This document shows positions 1-5,579 of a stretch of 8,712 nt of DNA, in pieces. The number at the start of each line of letters is the position of its first letter. The first letter of the stretch is position 1. Under the pieces are notes generated by a model. That model was not told where the DNA came from, made no database searches, and worked only from the letters and a program-made list of their open reading frames with translations. Origin of the DNA: Chitinophagales bacterium (GTDB lineage: Bacteria > Bacteroidota > Bacteroidia > Chitinophagales > UBA10324). The DNA is taken from positions 1-8,712 of the forward strand of contig JAJAYG010000197.1 in assembly GCA_026786335.1 (NCBI GenBank), read 5' to 3'. A program made the translations under genes and the position numbers.

Positions 1-1404
1 GTATATCAGCACAGTAAAAATTATGCTCAGGCCGAAAAATATTACAAACACAGTTTATCAACTTATACTTCGATAAACGATTCAATAGGTATAATGCGGG
101 CGCTCAGTAACCTTGGAAGTTTGTATGTAAATATGGAGAAATATCCTCTCGCAATTAAATTCCTAAAACAAACGATTGTATATGCAGAAAAAAATTCCCG
201 TAACGCTGACCTTGCAACTGCATATAATAATCTGGGGGCAGTTTACCAGAAAAATCAAAAATATGACAGCGCAATAATTTTCCTGCAGCGTGGTGCGATG
301 CTCGATAGTATATTAAATTTAAAGAAAGAGGAAGCAATAGCACTTGGAAATATCGGAGTGCTATATCATGACAAGAGTCAATTTGAAAAAGCTATTTATT
401 ATCTCGAAAGGAGTATTGAAATGACAATAGAAGTTGGTGACAAAAACCTCACAGCTACTAATTATGGAAACCTTGCTAGGGCTTACAGCAGTGCAGGCGA
501 TTTCGTTGCCGCCTATGAGGCGCAAAATAACTTTCAGCAATACAACGATTCGGTTTACAATGAAGAAAAAGCCAAAGCATTTACCGAAATGCAAACCAAA
601 TACGAAACAGAAAAGAAGGAAAAGGAAATTGTTTTATTAAATCAGAAGAATCGTTTGCAGCGTTTGCAAAAAAATATTTTCCTGGGCGGAGCCATTGCAC
701 TCATCATTTTTGTTGCCTGGCTCTTTGTATTCTTCAGGCAGAAGCAACGCATAAAAGCACAGCAGGAAGCAATTGAAAAGCAACGTGCCATTGAGAACGT
801 GCGATCACGCATTTCAATTGATATGCACGATGAGATTGGCTCGGGGCTTACAAAACTTTCGTTGATGAGCGAGCGGGTAAAAATGAAATTAAAAACTTTG
901 CAAAATGAAGAAGAACCGTTACTCGATAAAATAAGTAAATCGTCACGCGAAATTTCGGGCAACCTGAGTGAAATAATTTGGACTGTAAATCCCAAGCACG
1001 ATAACCTCGCAAGCATGCTTTCGTATTTTAGAAATTACATCACCAAGTTTTTTGAAGATACTTCTGTCGTATATAAAATTGATTTCAAGGATCATGTTCC
1101 CGAATTTCAAATACACCCCGATCTCAAGCGAAATTTATTTCTGGTGCTCAAAGAATCGTTGAACAACATTTTAAAATATGCGCAGGCAAAAAATGTAAAC
1201 GTGCACTTTAGTTTAAAAGGCAATCAATTCAATTTTGATATTACCGATGATGGCATTGGGATGAAAGATTTAAATGGAAGGGAGTTTGGCAACGGATTAA
1301 AAAATATGAAGAACCGGATTGAAAGTGTGAACGGCTCATTTGATATTCAATCGGCAGAAAATACAGGCACCAGGATTTTCATTGGCGGCAAGTTGTATTA
1401 CTAA
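1..1404 (+). CDS. TPR-containing sensor histidine kinase (HisKA_3 type), 5' partial
   Basis: The frame is open from base 1, so the gene enters from the left; 467 residues are visible. At least four TPR-like helical pairs (about residues 34-175, with signatures such as NNLGAVY and GNIGVLY) are followed by a charged coiled coil. A single membrane span lies at about residues 225-245 (bases 673-735), with a second coiled coil after it. The dimerisation/phosphoacceptor segment has His276 in DMHDEIGSGLTKL, typical of the HisKA_3 (NarL/LytS-like) class. The HATPase_c domain shows the N box ESLNNILKYA (Asn388/389), the G1 box DDGIGM (about 416-421) and the G2 box GNGLKNM (about 430). Known family role: autophosphorylation, then transfer to a response regulator, usually LuxR/NarL type; none is downstream here, so a partner would lie upstream or elsewhere. 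The TPRs probably sense a protein or peptide ligand (inference). The ATG at 94 is internal, not the start. Confidence 0.93.
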   Translation, partial: VYQHSKNYAQAEKYYKHSLSTYTSINDSIGIMRALSNLGSLYVNMEKYPLAIKFLKQTIVYAEKNSRNADLATAYNNLGAVYQKNQKYDSAIIFLQRGAMLDSILNLKKEEAIALGNIGVLYHDKSQFEKAIYYLERSIEMTIEVGDKNLTATNYGNLARAYSSAGDFVAAYEAQNNFQQYNDSVYNEEKAKAFTEMQTKYETEKKEKEIVLLNQKNRLQRLQKNIFLGGAIALIIFVAWLFVFFRQKQRIKAQQEAIEKQRAIENVRSRISIDMHDEIGSGLTKLSLMSERVKMKLKTLQNEEEPLLDKISKSSREISGNLSEIIWTVNPKHDNLASMLSYFRNYITKFFEDTSVVYKIDFKDHVPEFQIHPDLKRNLFLVLKESLNNILKYAQAKNVNVHFSLKGNQFNFDITDDGIGMKDLNGREFGNGLKNMKNRIESVNGSFDIQSAENTGTRIFIGGKLYY

Positions 1405-1460
1405 GCAATACTCATTTGCTTAATCGCTAAAATCGTTTTCAATTATCTACTAATGTGGTA

Positions 1461-1492
1461 TTGCTAAGGGCGCGCTCGGCAACGCATCTTTG
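1461..1492 (+). promoter_or_regulatory. Weak Bacteroidota-type promoter candidate
   Basis: TTG at 1461-1463 and CATCTTTG at 1485-1492 are 21 bp apart. This resembles the Bacteroidota -33 TTG / -7 TAnnTTTG arrangement with one mismatch in the -7 element. It would give a leader of about 50 bases before the small ORF at 1549. Chance occurrence is quite possible. Confidence 0.22.
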
Positions 1493-1548
1493 AGCCATCA
1501 TCAAGTTCATTTGATTAATAAATATTTATAACTAATAAAATATCGGGA

Positions 1549-1671
1549 ATGAAAATCATCTTAAAAAAATCATTTGTAAGAAAAATGGCAGAAGAGGTAT
1601 GTGCCTTGCTATTTGCAGGTAGCATTGTGATTATTCTTATCTGGTTTACAAATTTTATTATTTATGGTTGA
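1549..1671 (+). CDS. Possible small single-span membrane protein (40 aa)
   Basis: ATG at 1549 opens a 40-codon frame ending in TGA. The product has a basic N-terminus (about five Lys/Arg in the first 12 residues) followed by a hydrophobic stretch from about residue 17 to the end, so one N-in membrane helix is predicted. I do not recognise a family. Support is limited to this composition, a possible upstream promoter and a strong hairpin that overlaps the stop codon like a transcript end. Short AT-rich ORFs with hydrophobic character occur by chance, so this may be non-coding or a relic of a larger gene. Confidence 0.33.
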   Translation: MKIILKKSFVRKMAEEVCALLFAGSIVIILIWFTNFIIYG

Positions 1672-1690
1672 TCAAAAAGATCAATCATAA
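1662..1690. other. Strong 12-bp hairpin with A5 loop
   Basis: The left arm 1662-1673 (TTATGGTTGATC) pairs with the right arm 1679-1690 (GATCAATCATAA), with a single G-U wobble and the loop AAAAA at 1674-1678. It overlaps the TGA of the 40-codon ORF. There is no T tract on either side, so it is not a standard intrinsic terminator; it could be an RNA 3' end stabiliser, a protein-binding palindrome or a remnant of a mobile repeat. Confidence 0.55.
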
Positions 1691-1740
1691 GCCAGAAAAT
1701 ATAAGCGGGCGCAGCTTACTTAAATTCCTGTTTGCAGCAA

Positions 1741-1911
1741 GTCATCAACATGTTTGGTCAGATTAGTTTTTCTGAAAATGTTGATTTGGTTGTTGAAAAT
1801 TTAGTGAAAGAGATTTTATTGGAGAAGGTTGTAGCACCAGGCGAATTTTTAGTGAGAGTGATTTTGAATGGAAAAATTTATACTGAACGAATGATCGTTC
1901 AGAAAATAAAA
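1741..1911 (+). pseudogene. Relic of a type IX secretion C-terminal sorting domain (type A-like)
   Basis: The forward frame reads VINMFGQ, then a beta-rich stretch, then APGEFLVRV, NGKIYTERMIVQK. This order matches the second half of the T9SS type A sorting domain: a strand with a (L/M)xGQ turn, a (L/A)xxG-(V/E)-(Y/F)-x-V-x-V strand, then a final strand ending near (K/R)xIVQ. In the family this domain sits at the extreme C-terminus of secreted or surface-attached proteins and is cleaved after outer-membrane passage. Here the frame has an upstream stop at 1702-1704, no ATG before an internal Met, no PNP-type first half and no preceding passenger. The frame also runs on through the terminator without the expected stop. 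It is therefore read as a decayed 3' end of a lost secreted-protein gene. The alternative is a chance resemblance in an approximately 90-codon open frame. Confidence 0.5.
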
Positions 1912-1928
1912 TGTAAACCCGTCAGGGC

Positions 1929-1961
1929 AAAAAAGTCCTTCGTATTCCGTAGGACTTTTTT
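1929..1961. terminator. Bidirectional intrinsic terminator
   Basis: AAAAAAGTCCT (1929-1939) and AGGACTTTTTT (1951-1961) form a perfect 11-bp stem around an 11-base loop. The T6 tract on each strand makes it work in both directions. CGTC and GACG outside the core may extend pairing past a bulge. It lies 17 bases beyond the stop of the leftward beta-lactamase gene, so its main job is likely to end that operon, and it would also stop rightward transcription from the relic. Confidence 0.85.
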
Positions 1962-1977
1962 GACGTATTCTAAAGAA

Positions 1978-2832
1978 TTATTCCCCCGAACCAATAATTC
2001 CTAATTCAAGCAAAATATTTTCTGTAATCTTTTTTCTTGCCTCAGCAAAATTTTCGGGAGCAGGATCGGGTGATTCAATCTTGGTGGCAAAGAAGTAAGC
2101 ATCACTTCCCTTTTCAACATAACCTACAAACCAACCAATGTTTAAGCGCTTGCCTTCTGTAGTTTCATCCTGCATAATTCCCCAACCTGTTTTTCCGCTG
2201 AGTTTGTAAGTGGAAGTTGAATCGATTACCAAAATGTTTTTTACAATCCGCATCGCTCTTTTAGAAACCTGAAGTTGTTCAGTCCTCAAATTTTTTATAA
2301 ACTCAATTTGCTCATCGCAAGAAATTCTTAGATCGCCATTGAGCCAGAATGAATCAATCGTGCTTCCCATTCTGCGATTGCCGTAACTCAAAAGATTTAA
2401 ATACTGTTGCATCTTTTCCTCACCAATTCTTCTTGCAACTTCCTGATAATACCAAACGGTTGAATTCTTTATTGCTTCCTTCATGCTTTGATCATGGTTC
2501 CATGATGCAATCGGGTGAACCACACTATCCCATTTGATTACATAATTTTCATCAGGAATTACTTTAATTTCCAATCCAACCAATGAATTAAAAATTTTGA
2601 AAGTAGAAGCTGGAATAAATCTTTGCGCGCAGCGATCGGGATTGTAATCAATAAACTTTGCCTGTTTTAAATCATAAATGGCGATGCAACCGGTTACCTG
2701 ATATTCATCAAAATATTTTTTCCATTCGGGATGGTGATCGCCAACGGGATTAGTGCAGGAAGAAATAAAAAAAAGTGAAACGTGAATGATGAAAAGTGAA
2801 AGTAACCGCGAAAGAAAAAGTTGTTGCTTCAT
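1978..2832 (-). CDS. Class D (OXA-like) serine beta-lactamase, predicted lipoprotein
   Basis: Predicted 284-residue hydrolase of beta-lactams (penicillins and relatives) in the periplasm. All class D signatures are present: the S76-T-F-K79 motif with the acylation Ser and the Lys that is carbamylated in this family, S124-T-V126, Y150-G-N152, an FWL segment near 162-164, K214-T-G216 and W234-F-V-G237. The N-terminus is a hydrophobic signal ending in FISSC (Cys26), a plausible lipobox, so membrane anchoring is inferred. The ATG at 2832 gives a good signal peptide; a TTG five codons upstream is less likely. It is the last gene of a leftward set, 41 bp after the TPM/Gly-rich gene and followed by a strong terminator. 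The catalytic set looks intact. Length fits the family. Substrate range cannot be predicted. A BlaR-type sensor C-terminal domain shares this fold, but there is no sensor membrane region here. Confidence 0.93.
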   Translation of the reverse strand: MKQQLFLSRLLSLFIIHVSLFFISSCTNPVGDHHPEWKKYFDEYQVTGCIAIYDLKQAKFIDYNPDRCAQRFIPASTFKIFNSLVGLEIKVIPDENYVIKWDSVVHPIASWNHDQSMKEAIKNSTVWYYQEVARRIGEEKMQQYLNLLSYGNRRMGSTIDSFWLNGDLRISCDEQIEFIKNLRTEQLQVSKRAMRIVKNILVIDSTSTYKLSGKTGWGIMQDETTEGKRLNIGWFVGYVEKGSDAYFFATKIESPDPAPENFAEARKKITENILLELGIIGSGE

Positions 2833-2838
2833 GTAATT

Positions 2839-2870
2839 AAAACTCAAAACTCAAATTTAAAATTCAAAAC
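2839..2870. repeat. Degenerate AAAACTC-like heptamer repeat between genes
   Basis: Two perfect AAAACTC units (2839-2845, 2846-2852) are followed by two diverged copies (AAATTTA, AAATTCA) and a further AAAAC. It fills almost all of the gap between the TPM/Gly-rich gene and the beta-lactamase gene. Its length and imperfect units argue against any array of the CRISPR kind; slippage-derived low-complexity DNA is the simplest reading. Confidence 0.6.
2852..2859 (-). promoter_or_regulatory. Possible -7 element for the beta-lactamase gene
   Basis: On the minus strand this reads TAAATTTG, a full match to TAnnTTTG, 19 bases before the ATG at 2832. No TTG lies at the proper distance upstream, and the region is AT-rich repeat, so an accidental match is quite possible. 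If real, the beta-lactamase could be transcribed apart from lemA. Confidence 0.25.
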
Positions 2871-2873
2871 TTT

Positions 2874-3659
2874 TTACCATCTGCCACCGGCACCACCGCC
2901 GCCAAAACTTCCGCCGCCAAATCCGCCGAAGCCACCACCGCCTGCTCCTCCAAATCCGCTACCGCCACCAAATCCTCCTCCTCTTCCCAAACCGCCCAGC
3001 ATCATCCATGGAAACCAACCGCCGCGTGAGATATAACCGCCGCCTTTGTTATTGTTTTTGAAAGCTGAAATGATGATGATGATGATCACGATTAAAATTA
3101 CAAAGGGCACCCATGAATTTTGCTGTGGTTGATCGCCGAGTTCATCCACAAATTCACCTGCTGCAAGTTTGATGATAGCATCTGTTCCTTCATCGAGTCC
3201 CTGATAATAATTTCCGTTTTTAAAATTTGGAACAATGATGTTGTCAATGATTTTCTTGGCCGTTACATCTGGCATAGGGCCCTCCATTCCTTTGCCGGGT
3301 GCAATAAAAATTTCACGTTCATCCTTCGACATCAAAAGTAATACACCATTGTCCTGCTTGGGCCCACCAATTCCCCATGCATCACCGATCTTAAAAGCAA
3401 GCTGCGAAATATCGTAGCCATTTAAATTATCAATAATTAGAATTGCAATTTGTGTTGAAGTGGAATCATTTTCTGCAACTAACTTTTGTTCGAGCTGACT
3501 TTCTTCGGAGGAAGAAAGCACATCGGAGAAATCATTTACAAGCTGTTTTGGTTTTTCGGGTACGGGATTTTTTGAGGTCGGAATCCAATGATCTTGACTT
3601 CGTGAAACAGTAACTGTTGCGAAGAAAAAAAACGCTAGAAGGAAAATATTTTTAATCAT
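2874..3659 (-). CDS. TPM-domain (YgcG-like) membrane protein with glycine-rich tail
   Basis: 261 residues. Residues 1-21 form a signal peptide (hydrophobic FLLAFFFFATVTV, cleavage probably near SRSQ). A TPM domain (also called TPM_phosphatase or DUF477) spans about 38-170, starting at the LVNDFSDVLS segment and including DAWGIGG, DNGVLLLMS and IAPGKGMEG. A membrane span follows at about 183-200 with six consecutive Ile, then a tail rich in Gly, Phe and Ser ending in GGRW. The domain would face the periplasm and the tail the cytoplasm (inferred topology). Family members in plants (TLP18.3) assist photosystem II turnover and some have weak phosphatase activity; the bacterial role is unsettled, with an envelope function likely. 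Its start overlaps the upstream TPM gene by 8 bp, suggesting translational coupling. The Gly tail occurs commonly in this family. Confidence 0.9.
   Translation of the reverse strand: MIKNIFLLAFFFFATVTVSRSQDHWIPTSKNPVPEKPKQLVNDFSDVLSSSEESQLEQKLVAENDSTSTQIAILIIDNLNGYDISQLAFKIGDAWGIGGPKQDNGVLLLMSKDEREIFIAPGKGMEGPMPDVTAKKIIDNIIVPNFKNGNYYQGLDEGTDAIIKLAAGEFVDELGDQPQQNSWVPFVILIVIIIIIISAFKNNNKGGGYISRGGWFPWMMLGGLGRGGGFGGGSGFGGAGGGGFGGFGGGSFGGGGAGGRW
3070..3084. repeat. Five-unit ATG trinucleotide repeat inside the Ile-rich membrane span
   Basis: ATG repeated five times on the plus strand corresponds to ATC codons on the coding strand. It makes the poly-Ile core of the membrane helix of the TPM/Gly-rich protein. 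Changes in unit number would lengthen or shorten the helix without changing frame. Confidence 0.6.
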
Positions 3660-4095
3660 CGTTTAAAACCACTTCGTTTGAAAGTTCATTGGGATTGCTG
3701 CCATCAGTTGGGAAATGTTTTTTAAGATGATTGCCGCAAAGAAAAATTGCTTCTGTTATTCCGTTCAAGAAATTACCTGCTGCAAAATGATTTTGCATTT
3801 GCTCTTTTACATCATCCCAAAATGTTGAGGGAACTTTTTCATGAATGCCTTTATCGCCTATGATTGCAAACTTTTTATCTTGGTGTGCAATGTAAATGAG
3901 CACACCGGTTTGCAATTTTGTTTCGGTCATTTTTAATTTCTCAAACACTTCGAGCGAGCGATCAAGAACATCTTTGTCACATTTCTTTTCGAAAAAAACT
4001 CTTATTTCCCCTATGGTATTTTCTTCAGCTTCGCGAATGGCAGCAGCAATCTCTTTTTTGTTTGCATCTGTTAAAATGAAATTACTGCCGGGCAT
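3652..4095 (-). CDS. Small soluble TPM-domain protein
   Basis: 147 residues, almost entirely one TPM domain (about residues 8-130): GEIRVFFEKKC near the first strand, TGVLIYIAHQDKKFAIIGDKGIHEKVP in the centre, then an amphipathic helix region with FAAGNFLNGITEAI. There is no signal peptide or membrane segment, so it should stay in the cytoplasm, unlike its neighbour. A typical Bacteroidota arrangement is lemA, a short TPM protein, then a longer membrane TPM protein, and this matches. It starts 33 bp after lemA stops and its last codons overlap the next start by 8 bp. Biochemical function is not established; a partner role with the second TPM protein and LemA at the membrane is inferred from gene order. 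Confidence 0.88.
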   Translation of the reverse strand: MPGSNFILTDANKKEIAAAIREAEENTIGEIRVFFEKKCDKDVLDRSLEVFEKLKMTETKLQTGVLIYIAHQDKKFAIIGDKGIHEKVPSTFWDDVKEQMQNHFAAGNFLNGITEAIFLCGNHLKKHFPTDGSNPNELSNEVVLNDD

Positions 4096-4128
4096 TTGAT
4101 TAAAAAATATTTTGGTAAATGAAGAAAA

Positions 4129-4764
4129 TTATTTCTGTGTAGAACCTGTTTCAGGTTTTGGATCGGTATTAAAATTTATATCGGGTGGATTTTCTGTTCC
4201 TGGATTCGACTTGAAATATCCCTTCTCAGTAAACCCAAGCATACCGGCATAAAACATAGTTGGGAATCTTTTAATGGTGGTGTTAAAATCCTGAACCGAT
4301 AAATTAAAATCATCACGTGATTTGTTGATGCGGTTTTCTGTTCCCTCAATTTGTGTTTGAAAATCGGCGAACTGTTGCGTGGTTTTTAAATCAGGATATC
4401 GCTCTGCCACAACCATCAATCTTCCGAATGCACCACTCATTTGTGTTTGCGCTGCCTGAAACGCAGCAATAGATTCAGGTGTAAGCTTTGAAGCATCCAC
4501 AGTAACTTGTGTTGCTTTTGCTCTTGCATTAATTACTTCAACCAAGGTGTTCTGTTCAAAACTTGCCGAACCCTTGATCACTTCAATCACGCTGTTATAC
4601 AAATCAGTACGGCGTTGGTACTGGCTTTCAACCTGCGCCCATTTGCCTTTGATATCCTGATCTTTTGTAACAAGATTGTTGTAAGTGCTTTTACAACTTG
4701 AATAACCGATGATCACAATCAGAACTATAATTCCAAGAATGATCCAGGTGCGATTAATTTTCAT
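4129..4764 (-). CDS. lemA: LemA family membrane protein
   Basis: 211 residues. A short N-terminal membrane helix (about residues 7-23) is followed by the LemA domain, a long helical bundle exposed outside the cytoplasmic membrane: YNNLVTKDQDIKGKWAQVESQYQRR, then the alpha-helical core with ERYPDLKTTQQF, ENRINKSRDDFN and RFPTMFYAGMLGF, all hallmark segments. The tail after about residue 185 is Pro/Asn/Asp-rich and looks disordered. YSSC at 21-24 is not a good lipobox, so an uncleaved anchor is preferred. LemA has no known catalytic activity; the name comes from a Listeria protein. It is first in the leftward set with two TPM-domain genes, a conserved association. A -7 element matching TAnnTTTG lies about 30 bases upstream of the ATG. 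Confidence 0.95.
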   Translation of the reverse strand: MKINRTWIILGIIVLIVIIGYSSCKSTYNNLVTKDQDIKGKWAQVESQYQRRTDLYNSVIEVIKGSASFEQNTLVEVINARAKATQVTVDASKLTPESIAAFQAAQTQMSGAFGRLMVVAERYPDLKTTQQFADFQTQIEGTENRINKSRDDFNLSVQDFNTTIKRFPTMFYAGMLGFTEKGYFKSNPGTENPPDINFNTDPKPETGSTQK

Positions 4765-4793
4765 AATGAGTGTGTTTGTTTTTATTGTTGCGG

Positions 4794-4801
4794 CAAAGAT
4801 A
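4794..4801 (-). promoter_or_regulatory. -7 promoter element for the lemA operon
   Basis: On the minus strand this is TATCTTTG, a perfect TAnnTTTG. Transcription would start close to 4788, leaving a leader of about 24 bases before the lemA ATG at 4764. No TTG sits at the usual -33 spacing, so the promoter may depend on an activator; the 10-bp repeats lie just upstream. Confidence 0.6.
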
Positions 4802-4806
4802 TGGAA

Positions 4807-4840
4807 TTGACGAACTGTATCTTTAAATATTTGACGAACT
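4807..4840. repeat. Two 10-bp direct repeats in the divergent promoter region
   Basis: TTGACGAACT occurs exactly at 4807-4816 and 4831-4840, with a period of 24 bp. Both copies lie between lemA (leftward) and the CMD-family gene (rightward), the first six bases from the lemA -7 element. Exact repetition in a non-coding region of this size suggests an operator or activator site; the binding protein is unknown. Confidence 0.5.
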
Positions 4841-4866
4841 AAAATATTTATTCTCTTTTACAATTC

Positions 4867-4874
4867 TAACTTCG
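4867..4874 (+). promoter_or_regulatory. Possible -7 element for the CMD-family gene
   Basis: TAACTTCG matches TAnnTTTG at seven of eight positions and lies 25 bases before the ATG at 4900. The usual -33 TTG is not present at the right distance. The same octamer recurs at 5252-5259 in front of the DUF433 gene. Confidence 0.4.
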
Positions 4875-4899
4875 CGGTAAATAAAAAAACATTTCAATT

Positions 4900-5235
4900 A
4901 TGAGTCAACTGGTTCAGGAATTCAATGATTACAGAGGCAAGATGAATGAAAAAATTCTTGCCCAAAACAACAAGGTGATCAATCGCCTGTACAATCTCGA
5001 TACAAACACTTATACCGATGGTGCACTTAACGTAAAAACAAAAGAGATGCTGGGCTTGGTGGCATCAATGGTTTTGCGCTGTGATGATTGCATTAAATAT
5101 CATCTCGGCAAATGCAAAGAAGCAGGTGTAACAACAGAAGAGGTTTTTGAAATTTTTGCAGTGGCAAATATTGTTGGCGGAACGATTGTGATCCCACACT
5201 TTAGAAGAGCCGTTGAATATTGGGAGGCGCTATGA
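4900..5235 (+). CDS. Carboxymuconolactone decarboxylase (AhpD-like) family protein
   Basis: 111 residues, one CMD domain. Residues 46-69 hold KTKEMLGLVASMVLRC-DDC-IKYH, giving Cys61-x-x-Cys64 and His68, the thiol pair and His that AhpD-type members use for redox or peroxide chemistry. VAN-IVGG near 90-95 and PHFRRAVEYW at the end are also typical. True carboxymuconolactone decarboxylases lack the CxxC pair, so a disulfide reductase or peroxide-related role is more likely than aromatic breakdown; no partner peroxiredoxin lies in the window. The protein should be cytoplasmic and oligomeric. It is transcribed away from lemA. Its stop TGA overlaps an ATG at 5232 (ATGA) that would extend the DUF433 gene, though a later start is preferred for that gene. 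Confidence 0.9.
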   Translation: MSQLVQEFNDYRGKMNEKILAQNNKVINRLYNLDTNTYTDGALNVKTKEMLGLVASMVLRCDDCIKYHLGKCKEAGVTTEEVFEIFAVANIVGGTIVIPHFRRAVEYWEAL

Positions 5236-5249
5236 TTTTAGTAACTTTG
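5220..5249 (+). promoter_or_regulatory. Promoter for the DUF433/DUF5615 pair
   Basis: TTG at 5220-5222 and TAACTTTG at 5242-5249 are separated by exactly 19 bp, the preferred Bacteroidota -33/-7 layout, with a perfect TAnnTTTG. It lies over the last codons of the CMD gene and predicts a start of transcription near 5255, about 18 bases before the ATG at 5274. This supports the later DUF433 start. A second near-copy of the -7 element (TAACTTCG) follows at 5252-5259. Confidence 0.65.
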
Positions 5250-5273
5250 ATTAACTTCGAAAAAATTATTGTT

Positions 5274-5579
5274 ATGAAACCTGAAGACGAAAGAAAACTT
5301 CTTGATAGAATTACCCTAAACCCAAAGGTGCTTGCAGGAAAGCAAACTATTCGCGGTTATCGTTTATCAGTTGATCATATTCTTAAAGCACTTGCTTCAG
5401 GTCAAACAATCGTAGAATTAAAAAAGGATTATCCTTTTTTAGAGCAAGATGATATTAATGCTTCACTGCTTTATGCCTCAAGAATTTTGGAGGAAGAAAA
5501 AATCTATTCTATTCCCGGCTTATCATTACAAAGATTGTTGTTGATGTTAGCACAGGAAAAGCAATCGCTGATTTCCTGA
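5274..5579 (+). CDS. DUF433 family protein, probable antitoxin-like partner
   Basis: 101 residues from the ATG at 5274. The DUF433 pattern is clear: LLDRITLNPKVLAGKQTIRG-YRLSV-DHILKALASG, then LKKDYPFLEQDDINASLLYAS at about 49-69. DUF433 forms a small helix-turn-helix-like DNA-binding fold in VapB-type antitoxins, and genes of this family often precede a PIN-like DUF5615 gene, as here. The likely job is to bind the operator and neutralise its partner (inference). The last 18 or so residues lie over the beginning of the DUF5615 frame and may not belong to the domain. Starts further upstream exist: an ATG at 5232 overlapping the CMD stop, and a TTG at 5220. The strong promoter at 5220-5249 falls inside that extension, so 5274 is chosen. 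Confidence 0.82.
   Translation: MKPEDERKLLDRITLNPKVLAGKQTIRGYRLSVDHILKALASGQTIVELKKDYPFLEQDDINASLLYASRILEEEKIYSIPGLSLQRLLLMLAQEKQSLIS

Larger units (their letters stand above)
1405..1731. other. Intergenic stretch without a confident gene
   Basis: No recognisable gene follows the kinase until the sorting-domain relic that begins near 1740. The segment contains a locally GC-rich patch at about 1468-1485 in otherwise AT-rich DNA, a weak promoter-like pair, one 40-codon ORF and one strong hairpin, listed separately. No tRNA, IS end or long repeat is visible. Confidence 0.6.

Noticed and set aside
642..1016. Minus-strand ORF of 124 codons in the kinase gene
   Set aside because: It lies opposite the TM/HisKA_3 coding region and its product has no domain character; a shadow frame.
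1404..1465. Inverted repeat AGCAATAC / GTATTGCT after the kinase stop as a terminator
   Set aside because: The arms are only 8 bp and 46 bases apart with no T tract after the second arm; not a credible terminator.
2839..2870. CRISPR-like array suggested by repeated AAAACTC
   Set aside because: Units are 7 bases, contiguous and diverging, with no spacers and no cas genes nearby.
2821..3036. Proline-rich forward ORF of 71 codons
   Set aside because: It is the antisense reading of the glycine-rich tail of the TPM protein (Gly codons read as Pro) and has no independent support.
5232..5273. DUF433 start at ATG 5232 overlapping the CMD stop (ATGA)
   Set aside because: The overlap looks like coupling, but a nearly ideal promoter lies inside this extension and the added 14 residues lie outside the domain; the ATG at 5274 fits better.
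5495..5504. Classical -1 frameshift heptamer at the A6 run between DUF433 and DUF5615
   Set aside because: The shift direction needed is -1, but in-frame codons are GAA-AAA-ATC, which do not fit an X-XXY-YYZ heptamer with good re-pairing; no stimulatory hairpin was seen. Kept only as a possibility in the finding on the start codon.
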